Shown here piece by piece: positions 39,566 to 48,566 of a stretch of 56,456 nt of DNA. The DNA lies in NCBI RefSeq assembly GCF_052065695.1, contig NZ_JBQHTM010000019.1:1-56456 (forward strand), written 5' to 3'. Under the pieces are notes generated by a model. That model ran no database searches, was not told the origin of the DNA, and worked only from the letters and a program-made list of their open reading frames with translations. How positions within the stretch are numbered: position 1 is the first letter of the stretch; every line of letters starts with the position of its first letter. A program made the translations under genes and the position numbers. Origin of the DNA: Intestinimonas sp052065695. Its GTDB lineage: Bacteria; Bacillota; Clostridia; Oscillospirales; Oscillospiraceae.

Positions 39566-41434
39566 TCAATTGGCGTTGGCCACGATAATGCGGATGCGGC
39601 CCCCGGCGGAGCAGCCCAGATCGTCGTACCAGCCGGTCAGTGTGTAGTCCTTGCCGTTGATCTCGGAAAGGGTGGTGAGGTAGTACTCGGTGCCGGTGGA
39701 GCCGTTGTCCTTCAGCAGGACCTGGACGTTCCCGTCCAGCAGATACTTCTGGTTGTCGGCCATGGCGTAGAGGTCATGGAGCTCGGTGAGGCGCACCGAG
39801 GAGAGCTGCCGAAAGCTCTTGATCTGGCTGCCGTCATACTGGATGAGAGCGCCGCCCATGGAGATGTTGTAGGCGGTGGAACCGCTGATGGTGGTGGAGA
39901 CCCCGTCCTGCAAGTAGGTGTAGGTGCCGCTGACATTCATCTCATCCACCGTGCTGCCGGCACTGGTGATGTAGACGTAGGTCAGGGTATCTCCGGTGAC
40001 CTCGTCCAGGATCATCCGGTCAATGTCACCGTTTGCATCCAGGGAGTAGTAGCGCACATCCCCGGACTTGAGCTGGACGCCGGCGAGACGGTCAGGATAG
40101 ATCCGGACATAGCCGCCGTTGCTGTCGGTGTCCAGAATCTCCACGCTGTCAGCCAGGTCATATCCGGCTACGCTGGTGCCGTCGCCACTGAAGGTGCCGG
40201 TAAGGGTGCTGGAGGTAGAGAGGCTCTTGATGGTGGTGCCATCGCCGTTCACTGTCACCGACACCAGCCGCCCGGCGGCATAGGCCGCGCCGCTGTGGTA
40301 GAAGGTCCGGGCCACGCCGTCGGAGCAGGCCACCTCCGTGGTGGCCTGGACGCTGGCGCCGCTGTCGGAGGTGGTGGAGGTGGACGCCGCCTTGGTGCTG
40401 GAGAGCACCACCCCGTAGTATACGCTGTCGCTCTCCGCGGCGGTAACGGCGGAGACCACCTCGCCGTTCATGCCAAGCAGGAGGGTGACGGTGTCGCCGG
40501 TGGTGAAGCTGCCCTGGTTAGAGAACTGGTAGATGGATGTGGAAGTGCCCAGGGTGTAGGTGCCGCCGGCCACGGTGACCGAGGTGGGGGCGGCGCTGCT
40601 GGGCGACACGGCGGTGAGGGTGCCGGTGACCCGGTCGCTGTACACCCACACGGTGCGCAGGTTTTCATTGTAGTAGTAGACGTCGTACTGGCTGACGGCG
40701 GAGAGGTCGGACCGGCTGCCGTTGCGGAACACGGTGACGTTGTCCGTGCCAAAGGGCAGGTCCACCGTGCCGCCGGAGCTGATATAGGGCCCCTTGGTGT
40801 CGTTGGTGACCAGGGTGGCGTAGTCCACCTCGCCGTTGGTGACGGTGTAGCCCAGGGTGGTGCCGTAGACGGTGCCGGCGCTGTTCTGGCAGGTGAGGAG
40901 GTTATAGAAGAGAGTGACGCAGTCCTGCCGGGTGAGGGTCTGGCCCTGGGCGGCGCTCAGGTCGTCCAGCAGGCCGATGGACTTGGATTTGGAGAGCTGG
41001 GCGTCGGGGAAGGAGCCGGCCAGAGAGCCGGAGTCATAGCCCAGCAGCCGCAGTAGGGCGGTGCAGGCCTCCTCCAGGGTGATGGTGTTGTCGGGGCGGA
41101 AGGAGCCGTCCACGTAGCCGGTGACCCAGCCCTGCTCCACGGCCAGCTTGATGTAGCCGCTGGCCCAGTGGCCGCTCTTCACATCGGTGAAGAGGGAGGC
41201 GGTGCTGCTGCCCACAGAGTCCTTATAGGTGGAGGCGGCAGTCATCATCTTGACGAACTCCGCCCGGGTCACGGGGGCGGAGAGGTTCAGGTTTCCGTTC
41301 TCGTCGCCGGAGAGGATGCCCAGCACCTGGACGGTCTCCAGCATAGTGTCCTCGTCCGCCGCCAGGGCAACCGGCGCGGCCAGGGAAAGAACCAGCGCCA
41401 GGGCGGCCAGAAGGGAGAGAAGTCTTTTTTTCAT
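39566..41434 (-). CDS. S-layer homology (SLH) domain-containing exported protein
   Basis: A 622-residue surface protein. The signal peptide is MKKRLLSLLAALALVLSLAA with an ALAAD cleavage site. Two clear SLH repeats follow (about residues 28-80 and 85-140, containing VTRAEFVKMM and GWVTGYVDGSFRPDNTITLEEA), and a third, weaker one to about 185. SLH domains bind cell-wall polysaccharide. The rest is Ser/Thr/Gly-rich with repeated beta-strand-like segments and no catalytic motif. It lies 41 bases downstream of the MacB-like permease, so it may be the last gene of that operon. A very GC-rich dyad at about 39510-39545 could be its terminator. Confidence 0.85.
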   Translation of the reverse strand: MKKRLLSLLAALALVLSLAAPVALAADEDTMLETVQVLGILSGDENGNLNLSAPVTRAEFVKMMTAASTYKDSVGSSTASLFTDVKSGHWASGYIKLAVEQGWVTGYVDGSFRPDNTITLEEACTALLRLLGYDSGSLAGSFPDAQLSKSKSIGLLDDLSAAQGQTLTRQDCVTLFYNLLTCQNSAGTVYGTTLGYTVTNGEVDYATLVTNDTKGPYISSGGTVDLPFGTDNVTVFRNGSRSDLSAVSQYDVYYYNENLRTVWVYSDRVTGTLTAVSPSSAAPTSVTVAGGTYTLGTSTSIYQFSNQGSFTTGDTVTLLLGMNGEVVSAVTAAESDSVYYGVVLSSTKAASTSTTSDSGASVQATTEVACSDGVARTFYHSGAAYAAGRLVSVTVNGDGTTIKSLSTSSTLTGTFSGDGTSVAGYDLADSVEILDTDSNGGYVRIYPDRLAGVQLKSGDVRYYSLDANGDIDRMILDEVTGDTLTYVYITSAGSTVDEMNVSGTYTYLQDGVSTTISGSTAYNISMGGALIQYDGSQIKSFRQLSSVRLTELHDLYAMADNQKYLLDGNVQVLLKDNGSTGTEYYLTTLSEINGKDYTLTGWYDDLGCSAGGRIRIIVANAN

Positions 41435-41475
41435 CCCAAATACTCCTTATATCAATACTTTGCGTGTGTGAGAGC

Positions 41476-42666
41476 TCAGTCGTAGTGCAGGGCGTCGATG
41501 GGGTTGAGGCGGGCGGCCTTTTTGGCGGGCAGGTAGCCGAAGAGAATGCCGATGCCCACCGAGATGCCGAAGGCCAGGGCCACGGCGGAGAGGGTGGGAG
41601 CCACGGTGAGGGTCTCCTCCATGAGCCGGGTGACCACCGTGGAGGCCGCCATGGAGAGACCGTCCCCCAGGAGGATGCCGACGATGCCGCCCAGGGCGCT
41701 GGTGCAGGCGGCCTCGATGACGAACTGCTGCATAATGTAACGCTCCTTGGCGCCCAGGGACTTGCGGATGCCGATCTCCCGGGTGCGCTCGGTGACGGAG
41801 ACCAGCATGATGTTCATGATGCCGATGCCGCCCACCACCAGGGAGATGGCGGCGATGCCGGCCAGGACGCCCACCAGGATGTTGATCATGCTGGTCATGG
41901 TCTCCAGCATCTCGGCCATGCTGGTGACAGTGTAATAGTCGTCGCTGGCAAAGACCTGATAGAGGGCGGACTCCAGCACGGCCACGCTCTCGTCGATGTG
42001 GTCCTCGTCCCGCATGGTGAGGACATAGCTGCTCACGTCCCCGGCAAGGCGGGAGGCGGTGGTGTAGGGGAGGTAGAGGCAGTCGTCGCTGCCCCCCTCC
42101 TCCAGGGCCTCGCCGGACTGGGCCAGAACCCCCACAATGGTGAGACTCTGTCCGCCCACCCGCAGGGTCTGGCCCACGGCGTTGCCGCCGTAGTAGGCCA
42201 GGTTCAGATAGGCGCCGATGACGCAGACCTTGTTTCGGGTGGCCATGTCGCTGTACTGGAGGCCCCGGCCGGAGGCCACCGTGTCGCCGGAGATGGAGAA
42301 GTAGTCCTCGCTGACCCCCTGGACGGAGGTGGAGGAGACGGTGTCGGAGCCGATCTTCACATAGCCGGGCATGGTGACGGTGGGGGAGCACAGGTCCAGG
42401 TACTGACTGTTCTCGTCCACAATCTCATACATCTCGTCTACACTGAGAGTCCGGGTGGAGCCACGGGACATGACGGAGACGGTGAGGGTGTTGGTGCCCA
42501 TGTCGGAAAAGCTGTCGGTGACGTACTGCTCCAGGCCGTTGCCCAGGCCCACGATGACGATGACGGCGGCCACGCCGATGATGATGCCCAGCATGGTGAG
42601 AAGGGTGCGGGTCTTGCTGGAGACGATGTTCTTGAGGGCCAGCTCCAGGGATTCCAGGATGCTCAT
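41476..42666 (-). CDS. ABC transporter permease, MacB type
   Basis: A 396-residue MacB-like permease. An N-terminal membrane helix (TLLTMLGIIIGVAAVIVIVG) is followed by a large extracytoplasmic MacB_PCD domain (about residues 50-260) and a C-terminal FtsX domain with three helices (MINILVGVLAGIAAISLVVGG, then GGIVGILLGDGL and ISVGIGILFGYLPA), ending DALHYD. Works with the ATPase encoded directly upstream, overlapping by 4 bases. Such pairs export peptides or macrolides or pull lipoproteins. The substrate is unknown. Confidence 0.92.
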   Translation of the reverse strand: MSILESLELALKNIVSSKTRTLLTMLGIIIGVAAVIVIVGLGNGLEQYVTDSFSDMGTNTLTVSVMSRGSTRTLSVDEMYEIVDENSQYLDLCSPTVTMPGYVKIGSDTVSSTSVQGVSEDYFSISGDTVASGRGLQYSDMATRNKVCVIGAYLNLAYYGGNAVGQTLRVGGQSLTIVGVLAQSGEALEEGGSDDCLYLPYTTASRLAGDVSSYVLTMRDEDHIDESVAVLESALYQVFASDDYYTVTSMAEMLETMTSMINILVGVLAGIAAISLVVGGIGIMNIMLVSVTERTREIGIRKSLGAKERYIMQQFVIEAACTSALGGIVGILLGDGLSMAASTVVTRLMEETLTVAPTLSAVALAFGISVGIGILFGYLPAKKAARLNPIDALHYD

Positions 42667-43406
42667 GAGGGGACACCTCCGAACCGCCCCACGGCGTTGG
42701 GGGTGACCACGGCCTCCGGCGCGTCAGATGGACCGTCGTAGATGACGTGACCGTCCTCCAGGCGGATGATGCGCTGGGCCTGGACGGCGATAGAGTTGTC
42801 ATGGGTGATGAGGACCACGGTGTGTCCGGCGGCGTGGAGCTCTTGGAGGATGCCCAGCACCTCCCGGCCGGTGCGGGAGTCCAGGGCGCCGGTGGGCTCG
42901 TCGGCCAGGATCACCGACGGCTCCCCCACCAGGGCCCGGGCGATGGACACCCGCTGTTGCTGGCCGCCGGAGAGCTCGTTGGGCCTGTGCTTCATCTTGT
43001 CGGCCAGGCCCACCATCTCCAGGGCCACCATGGCCCGCTCCCGGCGCTCCTTTTTGGGGACGCCGGCGTACATCAAGGGGACCTCCACGTTCTCCAGGAG
43101 GTTGAGCTTGGGCAGCAGGTTGTACTGTTGAAAAATGAAGCCCAGCAGCTCGTTGCGGATCTCGGCCAGCTCGTTTTTGTTCATCTGGCCCACGTCCCGG
43201 CCGTCCAGCAGGTAGGTGCCGTCAGAGGGGACGTCCAGACAACCGATGATGTTCATGCAGGTGGACTTGCCGGAGCCGGATTGGCCCACGATGGCCACAA
43301 ACTCCCCTTTGTAGACCTGGAAGGAGATATGGTCGGCGGCCACCACCGTGGTGTCGCCCATGTAGTAGTACTTGCACACCTGCTGAAATTCGATGAGTGC
43401 TCTCAT
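42663..43406 (-). CDS. ABC transporter ATP-binding protein, MacB/LolD type
   Basis: A 247-residue ATPase. Walker A is VGQSGSGKST, the Q-loop region GFIFQQYNLLPKL, the signature LSGGQQQRVSIARAL, Walker B VILADEPTGALD and the switch His in VLITHDNS. It powers the MacB-type permease that follows with an ATGA overlap. The ATG at 43406 follows AAGGAGGTCCCC and is 10 bases after the chimeric adaptor gene. Confidence 0.95.
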   Translation of the reverse strand: MRALIEFQQVCKYYYMGDTTVVAADHISFQVYKGEFVAIVGQSGSGKSTCMNIIGCLDVPSDGTYLLDGRDVGQMNKNELAEIRNELLGFIFQQYNLLPKLNLLENVEVPLMYAGVPKKERRERAMVALEMVGLADKMKHRPNELSGGQQQRVSIARALVGEPSVILADEPTGALDSRTGREVLGILQELHAAGHTVVLITHDNSIAVQAQRIIRLEDGHVIYDGPSDAPEAVVTPNAVGRFGGVPS

Positions 43407-43416
43407 GGGGACCTCC

Positions 43417-44346
43417 TTACATGCCGCCGGGGGCACCGCCGCCGCCGGGCATGCCGCCTCCGCCGCCGGGCATACCGCCGCCCATACCGCCGGGCATGCC
43501 GCCCATCATCATGCCCATGCCGCCGCTGGAGGAGGTGGTGGGGATGTAGGCCACCACATCACCCTCCTGAAGGCCGGAGGTGATCTCGATGTAGTTGTCG
43601 TCACTGATGCCCACGGTGACGGGGACGGAGACATACTGCTGCTGGCCAGCGGCGCCATTCTCCTCGGGCACTTCAGTCGGGGCCGCCCCGCCGCCCTCCG
43701 GAGCTGCGGAGCTGTCCATGTCCTCGGGGGCCTGGGTCACTGCGTTGACGGCGCTGGGGGAGTCGGCGGTGACCAGGACGGTGTTGCCCCGGTTGAGGGC
43801 GGCGGTGGGGATGGCCAGCACGTTTTCGGCGCTGTCCAGTTCGATGGTGGCGTCCACGCTCATGCCGGGGAGGAGCCCGTCGGTCTCGTCGATACGGATG
43901 GTAACTGGGTAAGTGGTGGCGCTGCCGGTTGAGGTGCCGGCCACACTGACCTTGGTGACCACACCGGTGTAGGTCTGGCCCTCTACGGCATCGGCGGTGA
44001 CGGAGGCGGTCTGTCCCACGGCGATATCGGAGATATCCAGCTCATCCACGCTGAGGGTCATGGTGAGGTAGCCGCCGTCGTGATGGATGACACTCTGGCC
44101 GTTGAGGGTCACATCGGCGGTGGCGTTTACCCCCTGGAACTCCAGATAGACCGCCTGTGTGTCGGGGTCAAAGGGGGGCAGGGGAAAGCGCTTTTGGTAG
44201 GTACAGGTCCCGCGCCAGTAATCGTTGCCGCCGTCCTGACCGTCCACGTTGTTCCAGGTGTGAGGCACGTCCACCGTCTCCACAGCGCCGGTAGGGCCGA
44301 GAAAAGACCATTCCCGATTCAAGCAGATGCTCTCTCGCATTGACAC
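43417..44346 (-). CDS. Chimeric protein: beta-galactosidase N-terminus fused in frame to efflux adaptor C-terminus
   Basis: A 309-residue fusion. Residues 1 to about 90 (ESICLNREWSFLGPTG, VDVPHTWNNVDGQDGGNDYW, ATADVTLNGQSVIHHDGGY) are the sugar-binding start of a family-2 glycoside hydrolase. From residue about 91 the chain is the second half of a MacA/HlyD adaptor (LTMTLSVDELDISDI, VAVGQTASVTADAV-type lipoyl/barrel strands, GLLPGMSVDATIEL, LAIPTAAL). A Gly/Met-rich tail (GGMPGGMGGGMPGG) closes it. The adaptor's signal or anchor helix and first lipoyl half are missing, so normal adaptor function is doubtful. The start, ribosome site (AGGAGCGTGTCA) and promoter look like those of the galactosidase. 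The exporter genes follow after 10 bases. A real deletion or an assembly join are both possible. Confidence 0.8.
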   Translation of the reverse strand: MSMRESICLNREWSFLGPTGAVETVDVPHTWNNVDGQDGGNDYWRGTCTYQKRFPLPPFDPDTQAVYLEFQGVNATADVTLNGQSVIHHDGGYLTMTLSVDELDISDIAVGQTASVTADAVEGQTYTGVVTKVSVAGTSTGSATTYPVTIRIDETDGLLPGMSVDATIELDSAENVLAIPTAALNRGNTVLVTADSPSAVNAVTQAPEDMDSSAAPEGGGAAPTEVPEENGAAGQQQYVSVPVTVGISDDNYIEITSGLQEGDVVAYIPTTSSSGGMGMMMGGMPGGMGGGMPGGGGGMPGGGGAPGGM

Positions 44347-44408
44347 GCTCCTCTTTCTTGTCCCCGTTGGGAAAAGGGGGGACGGGATTGATTTTTCATT
44401 GCTTACGA

Positions 44409-44437
44409 ATTTTACAAAGTCTTTTCTGGAATCTCAA
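44409..44437 (-). promoter_or_regulatory. Promoter of the chimeric adaptor-MacB operon
   Basis: On the minus strand TTGAGA, 17 bases, TAAAAT, about 60 bases before the start codon. Confidence 0.65.
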
Positions 44438-44496
44438 TATGCTTTTCATAAGTGGCGCAAAAGGCGTCGTAAGTGGTCTCATGGCATCCAGAAATA

Positions 44497-44537
44497 CCCC
44501 CTCTGTTTTTGTGGACTTTTCACAAAAACAGAGGGGG
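44497..44537. repeat. Perfect inverted repeat with 17-base arms
   Basis: CCCCCTCTGTTTTTGTG (44497-44513) and its exact complement (44521-44537) flank GACTTTT. No U-tract follows on either strand, so it is not a standard terminator. It lies between the histidine kinase terminator and the promoter of the next operon. Confidence 0.7.
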
Positions 44538-44552
44538 CCGAGCATGAGATAC

Positions 44553-44581
44553 AAAAAGCGGGTGCGCCGAAGCGCACCCGC
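44553..44581 (-). terminator. Terminator of the LytTR two-component operon
   Basis: Perfect 9-bp stem GCGGGTGCG / CGCACCCGC with loop CCGAAG. On the minus strand it is followed by TTTTT, 12 bases past the kinase stop. Confidence 0.88.
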
Positions 44582-44593
44582 CGAAATGTGGTG

Positions 44594-45877
44594 TTAACGC
44601 TGTATGGGCAGCAGGATCTGGAGGTAAAAGCAGCCGTTTTCCACCTTGACGGTGAGAAAACCGCCATAGCGCTTGACGGTGTGCCGGATGCTCTTCAGGC
44701 CGAAGCCGTGGTATCCGTCGTTGACCTTGGTGCTCATGGGGAGGCCCTCCTCGTCAAACTGGAGGGGACGGGCCACGGGATTGATGATCTGGATGACCAG
44801 CATCTGCTTTTCGGCGTACACCAGAACATCGATGATCCGCTTTTCCCGGTCGGCGTTGTCCTTGACGCTCTCGATGGCGTTGTCCAGGGCGTTGCCGAAG
44901 ATGGTGTAGAGGTCCACCGGGTCCATGAAGGAGAGCAGGCTCCCGTCGGCCACACAGTTGGCCTGGATACCGTTGGCCTCACAGTAGAGACTTTTTTCGG
45001 TGAGCACCGTATCAAGGACCTCGTTGCCGGTCTTGGCCAGCACCTCGTAGATACGCACCGACTGCTCCATCTCGTGAAAATAGTCCTCCCGCTTTTCGTC
45101 GGAGAACATGACGCGCATGGCCTGAATCTGGTGCTTGAGGTCGTGGCACTTCTGATTGATGAGGGAGATGTTCTCCTTGGACAGGGCGTACTGGTCCTTC
45201 TGCTGGACCCACAGGTGATTGAGCATGGACAGCTCCTGGCGGATGGCGCTCTTCTGGAAGAGGGAATGCTGGAGGTAGAGGATTGTGACGCAGTGGCATT
45301 TGATGAGGAGCATGACCACCAGACCCACCCGGGGGTCCCGGCTCAGACCGGAACCGGCGTAGAGCCATCCCATACCCAGAAAGAGGAGCAGAAGCAGAAA
45401 GGCGCTGGTGAGCTGACGGGGGCCGGTGTGGTAGCTCCTGTTGTCGGGCATCCAGCGGGCGATGGTGAGACCGACGGTGGCCAGAATGGCGGCCCAGAGG
45501 AGCACGGGGGGCAGCCAGCTCACAGGCATGTTTTGGGGCAGAAGCTGGTAGAGGGCGGTGCTGAGCTCGATGGACAGATCGTGGATCATGACCGTCCAGA
45601 CGGCGCAGTAAAGAACGGCCTTTGCGGTGAGGTCGCCGCACTGCCAGAAAAGCAGGGTGACAGCGGCGAAGCGCAGGAGAGGCCCCGCCCATATGATCAG
45701 GTCCAGATGGGCGAACACCAGGGACAAGACCAGATAGACCAGACTTTCTATGCACAGGCAGAAGAGCAGGCGGAGACGGAAGGGCTCCTTTTTCCGCAGA
45801 GGCAGGAGAAAGAGAAGGGCGGACACCCAAAGACTTGCCAGAGTCAGAAGAAACAAAACAGGAAAGCGCTCATCCAT
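44594..45877 (-). CDS. Sensor histidine kinase, AgrC/GHKL type
   Basis: A 427-residue membrane kinase. About six hydrophobic segments fill residues 5-215, with no extracellular domain. The cytoplasmic part has the H box INQKCHDLKHQIQAM (phosphorylated His), the N box FGNALDNAIESV and the G box GYHGFGLKSIRHTV, an AgrC-like arrangement that typically senses peptides. It is coupled to the LytTR response regulator gene, overlapping its stop by one base. No peptide precursor gene is visible next to it, so the signal is unknown. Confidence 0.92.
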   Translation of the reverse strand: MDERFPVLFLLTLASLWVSALLFLLPLRKKEPFRLRLLFCLCIESLVYLVLSLVFAHLDLIIWAGPLLRFAAVTLLFWQCGDLTAKAVLYCAVWTVMIHDLSIELSTALYQLLPQNMPVSWLPPVLLWAAILATVGLTIARWMPDNRSYHTGPRQLTSAFLLLLLFLGMGWLYAGSGLSRDPRVGLVVMLLIKCHCVTILYLQHSLFQKSAIRQELSMLNHLWVQQKDQYALSKENISLINQKCHDLKHQIQAMRVMFSDEKREDYFHEMEQSVRIYEVLAKTGNEVLDTVLTEKSLYCEANGIQANCVADGSLLSFMDPVDLYTIFGNALDNAIESVKDNADREKRIIDVLVYAEKQMLVIQIINPVARPLQFDEEGLPMSTKVNDGYHGFGLKSIRHTVKRYGGFLTVKVENGCFYLQILLPIQR

Positions 45878-46581
45878 CAGCCGTTTCCCCCCACATACTC
45901 CGTCAGGGCGGTGAGGAAGGCGGTGCGGTTGCGCCGGCTGATCTCCAATTCGGTGCCGGCCACCACCACCATATCCCGCCGCACCTCAGCTACATGGCTC
46001 AGGTTGACCAGATACCAGTGGTTGCAGCGGACGAAATGGTAGCGGGAAAGCTCCTTCTCGGCGCTCTGCATGGTGCCGCGGAGGACAAATTCGCCCAGCT
46101 CTGTATGGTAGTGGAGCATCCGGTTCTGGACCTCCACATAGTAGATCTGCTGGGTGTCCAGCCGCCGGACGCAGTCGGGCAGGGTGAGGAGGATCTGCCC
46201 GTTTTTCCTCTGCCTGGCCCGCTGGATGGCCCGGGCGAACCGGACGGTGAAGGTGTAGTAGTTTACCGGCTTGAGGACGAAGTCCAGGGCGCCCACGGCG
46301 TAGCCGTTGATGGCGTACTGGGCCATGTTGGTCACGAACATGAGTACCACATCGCTGTCCATGCTCCGCAGACACTCGGCGGCCTCCATGCCGTTGAGAC
46401 CGGGCATTTCGATGTCCAGCAGGATGATGTCATACTGAGGTGTGTAGTCCTTTAGAAGGTCCACGCCATTGGAGAAGGTGATGACCTCAAAGGTCTGATC
46501 GATCTCCGCAGCGTACTGCTGGATATAGGAGCGCAGCTGCTCCCGCTGTTCGGCCTCGTCTTCCACGATGGCGATGCGCAC
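45877..46581 (-). CDS. LytTR family response regulator (AgrA-like)
   Basis: A 234-residue regulator. The receiver domain spans residues 1-120 (IAIVEDEAEQREQL, phospho-acceptor Asp in IILLDIEMPGLNGME, Lys in DFVLKPVNYY). The LytTR DNA-binding domain is at about 135-230 (TQQIYYVEVQNRMLHYHT, FVRCNHWYLVNLSHVAEV). I use the GTG at 46581, which has AAAGGAGGACAAGCT before it; the frame opens at 46626. First gene of the operon with the kinase, behind a near-consensus promoter. Confidence 0.92.
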   Translation of the reverse strand: MRIAIVEDEAEQREQLRSYIQQYAAEIDQTFEVITFSNGVDLLKDYTPQYDIILLDIEMPGLNGMEAAECLRSMDSDVVLMFVTNMAQYAINGYAVGALDFVLKPVNYYTFTVRFARAIQRARQRKNGQILLTLPDCVRRLDTQQIYYVEVQNRMLHYHTELGEFVLRGTMQSAEKELSRYHFVRCNHWYLVNLSHVAEVRRDMVVVAGTELEISRRNRTAFLTALTEYVGGNG

Positions 46582-46645
46582 AGCTTGTCCTCCTTTCCCC
46601 AAAGGTGCGGTCCTGTCCGCAGACACGGGGTTTTAGTAAGACATT

Positions 46646-46674
46646 AGTATATGGTATCTACATCAAAAAGTCAA
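46646..46674 (-). promoter_or_regulatory. Promoter of the LytTR two-component operon
   Basis: On the minus strand TTGACT, 17 bases, TATACT, about 65 bases before the GTG start. Confidence 0.75.
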
Positions 46675-46717
46675 TTTAATCGGGGCTATTTTCACCGGAG
46701 AAACCACATATGGAGAC

Positions 46718-46751
46718 ACAAAACGGAGCGGGCAATGGTGTGCCCGCTCCG
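46718..46751 (-). terminator. Terminator of the TauE-sulfotransferase operon
   Basis: Perfect 11-bp stem CGGAGCGGGCA / TGCCCGCTCCG. On the minus strand it is followed by TTTTG. Confidence 0.8.
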
Positions 46752-46773
46752 CAGAAAATGACATCAGACTCGG

Positions 46774-48534
46774 CTATTGGAACCAGATGTTCATGTTGTA
46801 TTTGAAGGTCCGGTAATTCTGCATGGTGCATTCATACTGATATTCTCGGATGAGGACACCGTCAGCATCATACTCGCCAAAGACCATGGCGACACCGCTG
46901 TTGACCACCCAGTTGCCGCTCTCCCCACATTGGGAGGCGTTGGAGACGATGCTGGAATAGGGCACGTCGAAACTGCCTGCCAGAGAAAAGGTACGGGTGT
47001 TTTCGTCGATGCGGTAGACGTAGCACTGACTGGTCTCGTCCCCGGTGCCGTAGAGATCGGTGCCCACACTGTCGGCCACCTCCATGGTGAAGTCCCGAGT
47101 GTTCAAAGACCAGTAGTTGTTGTTGTAAAGGGCTAGATAGTAGACGCCATCGGCATCGCCGTCGGACAGGTATTCCACGCAGTGCTGACCGTACTGAGGT
47201 ACGAAGTCCCCCTCCTGGGTGAGACAGAGCTCGGCATAGGGCGTATCGGCCCAGAAGCGGGCGTCTCCGGCCAGCCAATCCACGGTGGGATCACCGTGGA
47301 GGTCTGCCACCTTGATGATGGTGGAGGTCTCCCGGGAGGAGAGAATGAGACTGTCGTCATCCATGTACTGGAGGCTGTTGAGGTGGATCCAGTCCCACTC
47401 GCCCGCCTGCCAGAAGAAGTTGTCCGCGGGCTCCACCGGCCGGGTCATCTCAAAATAGGGTTCCATGAGGACACTGAAGTCCACCAGCTCGGTGACGGTC
47501 CCGGTGTCCGGGTCTATGGAGAGGAGGCGGTCCTCCACCCGCTGGGCTCCGGTCGCCTCGGCCAAAGCCAGCACTTCGCCATCGGCGCCGAAGCCGATAT
47601 CGTGGTGGAGATCGTAGCCTGAGAGGTCATAGACCTGGGTGACCCGGCCCAGCCCGTCGATCCGGGCCAGCTTGGAGGAGGAGACACAGGTAATGATCTC
47701 GTTCCCGTCGAAGAGGATGCGGTCCAGGCCGAAGCCCTCCAGCACCATCTCGTAGCGGAGGATACCGGCGTCGTCGTAGAAGAAGCCGTAGCCCAGGTAG
47801 CCGTTGACCCGCATCATGGCAAAGAGGCCCTCGGCCTGGGCCTGGTCGGAGGTCCCCTCGGTCACCTCCAGCCGGGTGTCGTAGCCGGAGCTGGTGTCGG
47901 GCATGTCCACAGTGAAGCGAACCAGCTGCCGGGTGTTGCCCAATCTGCCGGTGATGGTCATGGTCACGTAATTGGTCTCGCCGGGGACCAGCCCGATGAG
48001 CTGGAACTCATGGACCTTTGTATACGCCTGGCCGGAGCTGTCAGTGGCGGTGGCGGTAAAGTCGGGGATGTCCCCGGCGTCCACGTGTATGGTGTAGGAG
48101 ACCTGGGTGGCCTGCTCCGTCTAAAAGTAGAGGTAGAGCCCGTTGCTGCCGGTGCCGAAGGGGTTGAGCACCGCCAGGGGCATGCTGGCCGTCCAGGGAC
48201 TGCCGGTCATGGTCTTCAGGCTTTGAAGGGCACCGTCCAGCCGCTCCTGTACCGAGAGGTCGTAGAAGGTGAAGTCCTCCTCGCCGATGTCCTGGGGGAC
48301 CAGCTGGACCGCCCGGAGGCCATCCCCCAGGGGGGCCTCGGTGAAGTCCACCTGCCACTCGGCGCTCTCGGCGATGATGTCACCGGTCTCGAAGGACCAG
48401 TCGGTGCGCACCACGTGCTCCTGGGCGGTGAAGGCCTTGGAGACCGCCATCACGATGAGGGGCACGGCGATGACGAGGATCACCACAATGAGGACCAAGA
48501 TCAAACCGATCTTTTTCGCTCGTTTGGTTGTCAT
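46774..48534 (-). pseudogene. Aryl-sulfate sulfotransferase gene interrupted by one in-frame TAG
   Basis: Read through, this is a membrane-anchored protein of about 586 residues: one helix near the N-terminus (IGLILVLIVVILVIAVPLIV), an N-terminal beta domain, then the arylsulfotransferase propeller. Propeller landmarks are DLHHDIGFGADGEV, EWDWIHLNSLQYMDDDSLIL and SSRETSTIIKVAD, which hold the catalytic and structural residues of ASST enzymes (transfer of sulfate from one phenol to another). A TAG at 48121-48123, between LYLYF and TEQATQVSYTI, splits the frame after codon 137. Frame and homology continue unbroken on both sides, so a single C-to-T change of CAG, or a base error, is the simplest reading. 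The start at 48534 follows GGGAG. Confidence 0.8.
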
Positions 48535-48566
48535 GGGCACAGCTCCCTTTCTCCGTTGAATTTGAG

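Noticed and set aside
48121..48123. Pyrrolysine or programmed amber recoding in the sulfotransferase gene
   Set aside because: No pyl genes or recoding signals are visible in the window; a single-base change is simpler.
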